Shown: one piece after another, positions 7,827 through 14,763 of the stretch
How the letters are laid out: each line of letters starts with the position of its first letter
Position numbering within the stretch: position 1 is the first letter of the stretch
Source of the DNA: Pirellulales bacterium
GTDB lineage: Bacteria; Planctomycetota; Planctomycetia; Pirellulales; JAICIG01
NCBI GenBank assembly: GCA_025924495.1
Contig: JAICIG010000027.1
Span: 1-30,471 of the forward strand
Direction: 5' to 3'
DNA length: 30,471 bases
Program-made: the position numbers and the translations under genes
The notes under the pieces: generated by a model
The model's input: the letters and a program-made list of their open reading frames with translations, nothing else
Database searches by the model: none
What the model was told of the DNA's origin: nothing

Positions 7827-7871
7827 CACGTCCGCGTGGTTGGAATTGAGAGCATTTCAGGAGGCACGACC

Positions 7872-8174
7872 ATGGTCCTGTATCGACACGGCGATCTGCT
7901 CGTTCAATCCGCAGACGCCGTTCCGGAGCAGTCGCGGCTGCTCAAGCATCTGGTGCTGGCGGAAGGAGAACTGACCGGACACTCGCACCGGATTGCCGAA
8001 CGAGACGCCGCGGAGTTGCACCAGTCGCCGCAAGGATTATTTCTGCGCGTCAAGGCCGATTGCGCCACGCTGGTGCACCAGGAGCATGGGCCGATTTCGT
8101 TGTCGCGGGGCGTGTATCGCGTCTGGCGGCAGCGCGAGTATTCGCCCAGGGAGATTCGCACCGTTCGCGATTAG
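7872..8174 (+). CDS. 100-residue His-rich protein, possible cupin-like fold, partner of DUF6745 gene
   Basis: ATG 7872 has an excellent AGGAGG (7859-7864) seven bases upstream; longer frames that begin at 7761 lack one. The product starts MVLYRHGDLLVQSADAVP and is mostly beta-strand. It contains LAEGELTGHSHRI (H37, H39) and LVHQEHGPISLSRGVYRVWR (H69, H72), arranged like a small single-domain cupin or metal-binding barrel, though neither motif is a textbook cupin motif. The end is QREYSPREIRTVRD. From memory, similar short proteins often precede DUF6745 genes; this needs a search. It is separated from the next gene by only nine bases, so it is the first gene of the operon. Confidence 0.65.
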   Translation: MVLYRHGDLLVQSADAVPEQSRLLKHLVLAEGELTGHSHRIAERDAAELHQSPQGLFLRVKADCATLVHQEHGPISLSRGVYRVWRQREYSPREIRTVRD

Positions 8175-8183
8175 GGGCCAGCG

Positions 8184-9209
8184 ATGAATCGACCTTTGCT
8201 GCAGGCAGCGGAAGCCTATTCGCTGCTCGCCGCGGGCAAGGCGCCCGCCGGACTGCAAGTTGCGGGCGTGCTCGATTACTCGGAAAAATCCGGGTATAAG
8301 CCGCCGCCAAGCCTGCCCGAGAACCTGTCGGTCGACGTGCTCGACCTTTCCGATTCCGGCGTGACCGAACTGCCGGCCGGGCTGAACTGCTACGAGTTGA
8401 ACTTGGCGCGTACGGCCATCCGCTCGTTGCCGATGGATTTGCAGATCGCGTCTCGTCTCGACCTGACCGGGTGCGATCAGCTGGAAGAGCTGCCCGAGGG
8501 TTTGACGACGGGAACCTTGATTTTGCGCGGTTGCAACGCGCTCGGAGCGCTGCCGGAAGAGCTGGATGTGTGGTTTCTTGATCTCAGCGGCTGCTGGGCC
8601 TTCGATAGCTGGCCGGCGGCAGCAACCATTCGCGGCGGCCGGCTGCTGCTGCGCGGCTGTACCGCCATGTCGCGATTGCCCGACTATGTGCAGCGGCTGG
8701 CGGCATTGGATGTGTGCGACTGCCCCAACCTGAAATCGCTGCCGCCCAGGCTGACCGTGACGGGCTGGCTCGACGTAGGTCGGAGCGGATTGACGGACGA
8801 ATCCGTCCTGCCGGCCAGCCTGGCAGAGACGCAGATTCGCTGGGCGGGCATCAACGTCGATCGCCGCATCGCCTTTCATCCCGAGACGATGCACGCGGAC
8901 GAGGTGCTCAAGGAGCGCAACGCCGAACGGCGCCGCGCAATGCTGGACCGCTACGGCTACAGCCGCTTCCTGCAAGACGCGCGGGCGGAGATTCTGGATT
9001 CCGACGTCGATCCGGGCGGGCCGCGGCAACTGTTGCGCGTGCGATTGGAGGGAGACGAAGACCTGGTGGCGTTGTCGTGCAGTTGTCCCTCGACCGCCCG
9101 GCAATACATGATACGCGTTCCGCCCGCAACGCCGACCTGCCGCCACGCCGCGGCCTGGATCGCCGGCTTTGATGATCCCGATGATTACCAACCGCTTATG
9201 GAAACCTGA
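8184..9209 (+). CDS. Leucine-rich-repeat protein with C-terminal DUF6745 domain
   Basis: The 341-residue cytoplasmic protein has three parts. Residues 1-44 are an N-terminal cap. Residues 45-220 carry short LPxxL-type repeats spaced about 20 residues apart (ELPAGL, SLPMDL, ELPEGL, ALPEEL, RLPDYV, SLPPRL), as in IpaH/YopM-like LRR proteins. Residues 220-341 read WAGINVDRRIAFHPETMHAD, KERNAERRRAMLDRYG, DSDVDPGGPRQLLRV, CSCPSTARQYMIRVPP and finally DDYQPLMET, which matches the DUF6745 pattern. DUF6745 has no known activity. Cysteines recur in the repeats (LDLTGC, LILRGC, LDLSGC). The product could be a regulator, a scaffold or a substrate of the downstream enzymes; none of these is shown. The start has AGGGG six bases upstream. 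Confidence 0.8.
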   Translation: MNRPLLQAAEAYSLLAAGKAPAGLQVAGVLDYSEKSGYKPPPSLPENLSVDVLDLSDSGVTELPAGLNCYELNLARTAIRSLPMDLQIASRLDLTGCDQLEELPEGLTTGTLILRGCNALGALPEELDVWFLDLSGCWAFDSWPAAATIRGGRLLLRGCTAMSRLPDYVQRLAALDVCDCPNLKSLPPRLTVTGWLDVGRSGLTDESVLPASLAETQIRWAGINVDRRIAFHPETMHADEVLKERNAERRRAMLDRYGYSRFLQDARAEILDSDVDPGGPRQLLRVRLEGDEDLVALSCSCPSTARQYMIRVPPATPTCRHAAAWIAGFDDPDDYQPLMET

Positions 9210-9285
9210 GCCGAGCGAGCGAGAACTCGCGGCAGCGCCGCCGGGTTGCTTTTGTCCATATCACTTCTTGTCCTAAGGACGACGC

Positions 9286-10200
9286 ATGTACTCTGAGCTT
9301 CTGGAAGAATTTGCGGGTCGTCGGGTGGTCGACTTTGAGAACGCCGATTCGTGGCAAGGGCCGGAAGCCGCTTACCGGCTTCGCGAGGAATACGACGACG
9401 AAGTGAAGGTCGCCGATCGGCTCGCGGCGCTATTAGAACAGCCCGAAATCGAGCAGCTCGAGGCGCTGATCATCGGCGCCTGGTCGGGCGCCTTCGAGGG
9501 GGGCGATGCCGGGCAAATCGTGCAAGAACTGGTTCGCGCGGCGCCTCGCCTGCCCGCGCTCAAGTCGCTGTTCTTCGGCGAGATGACCTACGAAGAATGC
9601 GAGATCTCCTGGATCAATCTCACCAACTTGTCGCCGCTATTGACCGCCTTTGCCGGACTCGAGTCGCTGCGCGTGCGCGGGGGGACGGCCCTGTCGTTCT
9701 CTCGAGTACGGCACGACAAGCTGAAAGAGCTGGCGATTGAAACGGGCGGATTGCCGCGCTCGGCGATTCGAGAATTGTTTCTCTGTGATTTTCCGGCCCT
9801 CGAACATCTGGAACTGCTGTTGGGAGAAGAGCACTACGGGTTCGACGGCGGCGTCGAAGACCTGCAGCCGTTGCTCTCCGGCAAGCTCTATCCGCGGCTG
9901 AAGTTCCTGGGGCTGATGAATAGCGCCATCGCCAACGATATTGCGGCTGTCGCGGTCAATGCGCCGATCGTCGCGCGGCTGGAAACGCTCGACCTGTCGT
10001 TGGGAAACCTGGACGACGAGGGCGTGCGGTCGCTATCCGGGCTGGCCGGCAATACGCAGTTGCGGCGGCTGAACATTTCGCACCACTATGCGTCCCAGGA
10101 ATCGGTGGCGGCGCTGGTCAAGGCTTTGTCGTTCGAGGTCGTAGCCGATGATCCTCAAACTCCGGAAGACGACTGGAGACCGATCGTTCATGCCGAGTGA
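9286..10200 (+). CDS. STM4015 family protein (leucine-rich repeat)
   Basis: ATG 9286 has AAGGA (9275-9279) six bases upstream. The 304-residue protein is an irregular LRR solenoid and matches the STM4015 family: LKSLFFGEMTYEECEISWIN near residue 95-113, FAGLESLRVRGGTAL, LKELAIETGGLPRSAIRELF, FPALEHLELLLGEEHYGF, LKFLGLMNSAIANDIA, LETLDLSLGNLDDEGV and RLNISHHYAS. The GEMTYEECEISWI segment is diagnostic as I remember the family. No catalytic residues are seen. It begins the block that runs STM4015-4014-4013-4012-4011 in the same order as in the Salmonella cluster that gave the names, and lies 76 bp after the DUF6745 gene. The next gene overlaps its 3' end. Function unknown. Confidence 0.85.
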   Translation: MYSELLEEFAGRRVVDFENADSWQGPEAAYRLREEYDDEVKVADRLAALLEQPEIEQLEALIIGAWSGAFEGGDAGQIVQELVRAAPRLPALKSLFFGEMTYEECEISWINLTNLSPLLTAFAGLESLRVRGGTALSFSRVRHDKLKELAIETGGLPRSAIRELFLCDFPALEHLELLLGEEHYGFDGGVEDLQPLLSGKLYPRLKFLGLMNSAIANDIAAVAVNAPIVARLETLDLSLGNLDDEGVRSLSGLAGNTQLRRLNISHHYASQESVAALVKALSFEVVADDPQTPEDDWRPIVHAE

Positions 10201-11347
10201 CAACGATTCGGTCGGCGGCAGCCTGACGCTCGTCGGTGTTCCGGGCACGAAGCGCGTGCGTGCGTTTACCGACGCCGCGCGGCGGCAGGGCTGGCGCCGG
10301 GTCGAGTTGCTGCCCTACCTGCGAGCCTTTGCCGCGGACTGTCCGCCGCCCGCAGCCGGCAGCGTCGTCCGGATTGAGTCGCCGAGCGAGTGCACGGCGA
10401 CCGGACGCGCGATTTTGAAGGCCGGCGCCGCGGCGCTCGAGGCGGCCGGGGGCGCGCCGCTCAGCGCGCCTGAAATCGACGGTCTGGGCGACGCACGCGG
10501 CGAGATTTTGCCCCTCAAGCAGTGGTTTTACGGCTTTCGCGAGATTCTGTCGCGCTGGGAAGCGAGTTGGGGACGAGAACGCGTCCGCTGGATGTCTCGC
10601 CCCGCCGCGATTGCGACCGCCTTCGACAAGCTCGAGTGCCTAAAGCGCTGGTCGGCCGCGAGTCTTCCGGTCGCGCGGCGTTTTCCCGGCATTGCAACGT
10701 ACGACCGGCTGCGCGCGGAAATCGACGAACGACATGCGCGGATTTTCGTCAAGCCGCGTTATGGCTACTCGGCCGTCGGGGCCGTTGCACTGGAATGGCG
10801 CGGCGCGGCTGTGCGGGCGATAACGACCGTGGAAGCCTTCTGGGAATCGGGCCGCCCGCGACTGTTCGCGAGCAAGCGGCCTCAAGTGCTGACGAGCGAG
10901 TTCGAGATTGCCCGCTTGATCGACGCACTGGGCGCCGACGACCTGATCGTCGAAGCTTGGCTGCCGAAGGCGCGGTGGCACGGCCGGCCGTTCGACGTGC
11001 GCGTGGTGGTGATCGGCGGTCGGGCGAGGCATGTCGTGGGCCGGGCCAACGCTTCGCCGTTTACCAACTTGAACCTCGACGCACGACGAATGCCGAGCGA
11101 GACGGTCGCGGACCGGCTCGGCGCGTCGTGGAACTCGCTAAAACTGCTGGCGGAAGAGGCGGCCGACCATGTGCCCGGCGCCGGCGTGCTCGGCATGGAC
11201 GTCCTGGTACGGCCCGATCGCTGCTGCTTCGTGGTGCTGGAAGCCAACGCCTTCGGCGACTATTTGCCGGGTTTGCTCGACGAGGGAGAAACCACGTACG
11301 AGGCGCAGTTGCGCAGGGTCGGCTGCCCGGCGGGAGCGCCCGCATGA
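10190..11347 (+). CDS. STM4014 family protein, ATP-grasp-like
   Basis: I take ATG 10190, inside the end of the previous gene, with GGAG at 10175-10178; an in-frame ATG at 10148 would add 14 residues. The 385-residue protein looks like an ATP-grasp ligase: an N-terminal alpha/beta region starting LTLVGVPGTKRVRAF, IFVKPRYGYSAVGAV near 185-199 (K188 as nucleotide-binding lysine), DLIVEAWLPKARWHGRPFDV with RVVVIGG at 251-277, and FVVLEANAFGDYLPGLLDEG at 347-366, whose E351 and N353 fit the metal-binding ExN. ATP-grasp enzymes join a carboxylate to an amine or thiol through an acyl-phosphate. The substrate is unknown. It is translated by overlap with STM4015 upstream and by ATGA overlap with STM4013 downstream. 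Confidence 0.8.
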   Translation: MPSDNDSVGGSLTLVGVPGTKRVRAFTDAARRQGWRRVELLPYLRAFAADCPPPAAGSVVRIESPSECTATGRAILKAGAAALEAAGGAPLSAPEIDGLGDARGEILPLKQWFYGFREILSRWEASWGRERVRWMSRPAAIATAFDKLECLKRWSAASLPVARRFPGIATYDRLRAEIDERHARIFVKPRYGYSAVGAVALEWRGAAVRAITTVEAFWESGRPRLFASKRPQVLTSEFEIARLIDALGADDLIVEAWLPKARWHGRPFDVRVVVIGGRARHVVGRANASPFTNLNLDARRMPSETVADRLGASWNSLKLLAEEAADHVPGAGVLGMDVLVRPDRCCFVVLEANAFGDYLPGLLDEGETTYEAQLRRVGCPAGAPA

Positions 11348-12147
11348 GCCGATCGGCGTCGAAACCGTCGCACGACATCGTGCTGATCACCTTTGACGCT
11401 TTGCGGTTCGACGTGGCCGTGGCGGCCTGGAGCGAAATCCGTACGCCGTTCTTGCGCGAGACGATTCCGCACGGCTGGGAACGCCGCCACACGCCCGGCA
11501 ATTTCACCTTCGCCGCGCATGCAGCGCTGTTTGCCGGATTCTGGCCGACGCCCGCCGCGCCGGGAGTTTACGAGCGTCCGTTTGCCTTGAATTTTCCCGG
11601 CAGCCGCACGGTCGGTCCCCAGACTCTGCGGCTCGACGGCGATAACCTGGTCTGCGGCCTGCAAGCCCGCGGCTATCGCACGGTTTGCATCGGCGGCGTC
11701 GGATTTTTTAATCCGGCCACGCCGCTGGGAGCCGTGTTTCCCGGCTATTTCGAAGAGAGCCATTGGCGGCCGGAATTCAGCGTGACCGAATTGAACTCGG
11801 CACGGGCCCAGGTCGACCAGGCGTGTCGTTCGATTGAAGAGTGCCCGGCCGAACGTCCGCTGTTTCTGTTTGTGAATGTTTCGGCCACGCATCCGCCGAC
11901 GCGCGGATACGTGCGCGGGGCCAAGCATGAATCGGCGGCCACGCAGGCTGCCGCGCTTGAACATGTCGACCGCTGCCTGCCCTCGCTGTTTGCGTCGTTG
12001 CGGTCGCGGGGCCGCGGGGGCATCGGCTATTTGATGTCCGATCATGGCACGCTGTTCGGCGAAGAGGGCTGGACGGGGCACCGCATCGGCCATCCCGACG
12101 TCTGGACCGTTCCTTACGCCGAGGTCGGCTGGGAGCCGTCGTCATGA
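11344..12147 (+). CDS. STM4013/SEN3800 family hydrolase (alkaline-phosphatase/sulfatase fold)
   Basis: ATGA at 11344-11347 couples this gene to STM4014. The 267-residue protein shows the metal sites of the alkaline phosphatase/sulfatase superfamily: HDIVLITFDALRFDVAV with D18, a likely nucleophile at T55 in PGNFTFAAHAALFAGFWPTP, LFLFVNVSATHPP in the core strand, and YLMSDHGTLFGEEG (D233, H234) followed by WTGHRIGHP (H246, H250) for the second metal. There is no signal peptide, so it acts in the cytoplasm, unlike most sulfatases. It is short compared with sulfatases (450-550 residues) but fits the STM4013 family. It could remove phosphate or sulfate, or transfer a phospho-group, on the pathway intermediate. 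Substrate unknown. Confidence 0.8.
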   Translation: MSRSASKPSHDIVLITFDALRFDVAVAAWSEIRTPFLRETIPHGWERRHTPGNFTFAAHAALFAGFWPTPAAPGVYERPFALNFPGSRTVGPQTLRLDGDNLVCGLQARGYRTVCIGGVGFFNPATPLGAVFPGYFEESHWRPEFSVTELNSARAQVDQACRSIEECPAERPLFLFVNVSATHPPTRGYVRGAKHESAATQAAALEHVDRCLPSLFASLRSRGRGGIGYLMSDHGTLFGEEGWTGHRIGHPDVWTVPYAEVGWEPSS

Positions 12148-13505
12148 GCGTTGCCTCGCTGCAGCCGACCGCCGCGCCCGAACTGGCGAGCTACGCCTAT
12201 TCGTATCCGCACAAGTCGTCCTATCGGCCGCTATCGCCGCCGGTTCCGATCGCCGACGTCTGGCGGAACGAAGACGTTTCGCGGCTGTCGCTCTATCTGC
12301 ATATACCGTTTTGCGAAATGCGTTGCGGCTTCTGCAATCTTTTCACGCAATCGCAGCCAGCGGAAGACACGGTTTCTCGCTACCTGGCGACCCTTGTGCG
12401 CCAGATGCGGGTCGTTCGCTCGCTCGTGCCGGCCGCGCAGTCCGCCCAGCTCGCGTTGGGCGGAGGCACGCCGACCTTCTTGACGGCGCGGCAACTGGAA
12501 TCGTTGCTGCGGCACGCCGAAGACTTCGCGGGCCTGCCGTTGCGCGGGTTGGCGACCTCGGTGGAAACGTCGCCGGCGACAGCGACAGCAGATCGATTGC
12601 AAGTGCTCGCCGAGCACGGCGTGCGCCGCATCAGCCTGGGCGTGGAGTCGTTTCTGCCGGATGAGACGCGGCAGCTCGGGCGCCCGCAGCGCGCGGCTGA
12701 AGTGCACGGGGCGCTCGAGCGGATTCGCGCTTGCGGCTTTCCGGCGCTGAATATCGACCTGATCTACGGCGATCCCTGCCAGACTCGCGAATCGTGGCTT
12801 GAATCCGTTCGCGCGGCGCTGCGTTACCGCCCGGAAGAACTCTATCTCTACCCGCTTTATGTGCGGCCGCAGACCGGCTTGGCGAACGCGGGCAAGCCGT
12901 CGGCGGCGCTCCGCGACGACCTGTACCGGGCCGCACGCGAGCTGTTAGGCGAGCAGGGCTACATCCAATCATCCCTGCGCAGCTTCCGCCTGCCGGAGGA
13001 GGAATGCCCCGGCAGTCATGTTTGCCAGCGCGACGGGATGATTGGCTTGGGATGCGGCGCCCGATCGTATTCGCGCCAATTGCACTATGCCACGCGGTTC
13101 GCCGTGGCGCAGGCGGGCGTGCGCGCGATTCTGGCCGAATGGATCGCCCAGAGCGACGCCGAGTTGGCGCTGGCGACGCATGGCATCTGGCTGTCGGAAG
13201 ACGAGCAGCGCCGCCGGTTCGTCATCTTGACCCTATTGCAGGCTGAAGGACTCTCCCTCGCCGAGTTCGACGAGCGCTTTCCGGCAAGTTCGCCGGACGA
13301 GCTTTCCGGCATCGACGAGATTGTCGCGCGAGGCTGGGCGATTCGAACGGGCGGCCGCTTGCGCTTAACGCCCGACGGGCTGGAGAAGTCAGACGTGATC
13401 GGGCCGCTGCTTTATTCCGAGCCGGTGCGCGAACGGCTGCGTGAGTTCTTGCGGCTGCCGAACGGAGGCGAAGAAAGAATGGGCGAAGAAAGAATGCGGC
13501 CATGA
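12144..13505 (+). CDS. STM4012 family radical SAM protein (HemW/HemN-like)
   Basis: ATGA at 12144-12147 couples it to STM4013. The 453-residue protein has SLYLHIPFCEMRCGFCNLF at 49-67: C57, C61 and C64 form the CxxxCxxC site for the [4Fe-4S] cluster that cleaves S-adenosylmethionine. LALGGGTPTFL is the GGE-like SAM-binding segment, and VRRISLGVESF and LNIDLIYGDPCQT are the later barrel motifs of the coproporphyrinogen dehydrogenase-like group. The C-terminal part ends in a winged-helix-like region (LSEDEQRRRFVILTLL... GGRLRLTPDGLEKSDVIGPLL) as in HemW. It is neither HemN nor HemW by context; the STM4012 name reflects its fixed place beside STM4011, 4013 and 4014. Reaction unknown. Confidence 0.85.
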   Translation: MSVASLQPTAAPELASYAYSYPHKSSYRPLSPPVPIADVWRNEDVSRLSLYLHIPFCEMRCGFCNLFTQSQPAEDTVSRYLATLVRQMRVVRSLVPAAQSAQLALGGGTPTFLTARQLESLLRHAEDFAGLPLRGLATSVETSPATATADRLQVLAEHGVRRISLGVESFLPDETRQLGRPQRAAEVHGALERIRACGFPALNIDLIYGDPCQTRESWLESVRAALRYRPEELYLYPLYVRPQTGLANAGKPSAALRDDLYRAARELLGEQGYIQSSLRSFRLPEEECPGSHVCQRDGMIGLGCGARSYSRQLHYATRFAVAQAGVRAILAEWIAQSDAELALATHGIWLSEDEQRRRFVILTLLQAEGLSLAEFDERFPASSPDELSGIDEIVARGWAIRTGGRLRLTPDGLEKSDVIGPLLYSEPVRERLREFLRLPNGGEERMGEERMRP

Positions 13506-14425
13506 ACCTATCGGTTTTGTATCGCGGCCCGCTGAGCAGTTGCAATTATTGTTGCGGCTATTGTCCTTTCGCCAAGCGCAGTGAGACGGCCGCGCAATTG
13601 GCACGCGACCGGCAATCGCTGGCGCGATTTTACGAGTGGCTCCGGCGCCAGTCCGCGCACCGTTGGCGGGTGATGTTTACGCCCTGGGGCGAAGCGCTCA
13701 CTCGAGCCTGGTACCGGAAGGCCACGGCCGCCTTGACCCGTCTGCCGCACGTCGATTCGGTGGCGGTCCAGACGAATTTATCGTGCGGCCTGGAATGGCT
13801 GGCGAACTGCCGCCTCGACCGCCTGACGTTGTGGACGACTTATCACCCGACCGAGACCGATCGCGAGCGATTCTTCAATAAGATCGAGCAGCTGCGGTCG
13901 CTGCATGTTCGGGTCTCGGTAGGCATGGTGGGAGCGCCCGAACTCGCTGCGGAAATTCAGGCCGTGCGCCGTCTGCTGCCCGACGACGTTTATTTGTGGA
14001 TCAACGCGCAGCAACCTCGGCCGCGGCCTTACAGCGCCGCAGAAACGGCCTTGTTCCAGGCCATCGATCCGCATTTCGAATTAATGTCGCGGCGGCAGCC
14101 TTCGCTGGGCAAGGCCTGTCGGACGGGAGAAACTTCGTTTACGGTCGACGGCAACGGCGAGATGCGACGTTGCCACTTCGTGGACGAGGCGATCGGCAAC
14201 ATCTACGACGAAGACTGGGAGCAGGCGCTGCAGCCGCGCATGTGTCCCAGGCGTTATTGTGATTGCTTTCTCGGCAAAGCGCAACTGCAGGCGGAGTCGC
14301 TCGCCTTGTTCTTTGGCCCTGCGACGCTCGAACGTTTGCCGCATGGCAGTGGCGGGCCGCAATCGACAGCCGCTTTACCTCATATCGCCGGCGAGCCAGC
14401 GATAAGGATGGATCGAGGCGATTGA
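13502..14425 (+). CDS. STM4011 family radical SAM protein
   Basis: ATGA at 13502-13505 couples it to STM4012. The 307-residue protein begins MNLSVLYRGPLSSCNYCCGY: C14, C18 and C21 make the CxxxCxxC cluster site, with C17 as an extra cysteine. FTPWGEAL at 59-66 occupies the position of the GGE motif. The C-terminal third holds C206, C224, C248, C253 and C255 in a SPASM/twitch-like setting (TSFTVDGNGEMRRCHF, then MCPRRYCDCFLG), so an auxiliary iron-sulfur cluster is likely. Such clusters are frequent in radical SAM enzymes that modify peptides. It is the last gene of the operon. The substrate may be a protein in this operon or a small molecule; nothing here decides it. Confidence 0.85.
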   Translation: MNLSVLYRGPLSSCNYCCGYCPFAKRSETAAQLARDRQSLARFYEWLRRQSAHRWRVMFTPWGEALTRAWYRKATAALTRLPHVDSVAVQTNLSCGLEWLANCRLDRLTLWTTYHPTETDRERFFNKIEQLRSLHVRVSVGMVGAPELAAEIQAVRRLLPDDVYLWINAQQPRPRPYSAAETALFQAIDPHFELMSRRQPSLGKACRTGETSFTVDGNGEMRRCHFVDEAIGNIYDEDWEQALQPRMCPRRYCDCFLGKAQLQAESLALFFGPATLERLPHGSGGPQSTAALPHIAGEPAIRMDRGD

Positions 14426-14763
14426 GCTAACTGGTCGGTAGCCGACTTCGCGCGTTTTCCGGGGCGGTGCGCAAAGCGGGCTAAATGAGAAGACGGCCCC
14501 ATGCAGGGATCGATGGAGTGTGGTCCCGGCGTGCGCGGAGGCATGAATTCGTAGAGAGAGGCGGAGCTGGATTCCCTTCTGCGCATCATCCAACGCGGTC
14601 AGCCTTATGGCTAGAAAGCTTAGGTTCGCTCCGCCGCCGCACGGCCCGGTCTGGAGTCAACGCTTCGACCCCGGGCCCGACCGAAGACGCAAGAACCAAT
14701 GAGTGAATAGATGGATCGGCCCCTTTATTTGCCCCGCCCATTTATATGCCATTCTCGGCGGTT
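14426..14763. other. Convergent intergenic stretch, no gene recognised
   Basis: It lies between the end of the radical SAM operon (plus) and the end of the 1006-residue gene (minus). Overlapping short frames on both strands lack start signals and known motifs. No T-run terminator was found for either unit. The block at 14480-14600 reads open in several frames and could be a dispersed repeat, which needs a genome comparison. Confidence 0.4.

Noticed and set aside
8037..9191. 384-residue minus-strand frame opposite the LRR-DUF6745 gene
   Set aside because: It is Gln/Arg/His-rich with no motif, as expected for the antisense of a GC-rich gene; the plus strand has LRR and DUF6745 patterns.
10522..12147. 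A single 541-residue frame spanning this region
   Set aside because: Its first part is the shadow of the ATP-grasp-like gene in another frame; only the portion from ATG 11344 has alkaline-phosphatase-fold motifs and the ATGA coupling.
12144..13505. Calling the gene hemN or hemW
   Set aside because: The fold is similar, but no haem biosynthesis genes are nearby and the fixed neighbours are STM4011, STM4013 and STM4014.
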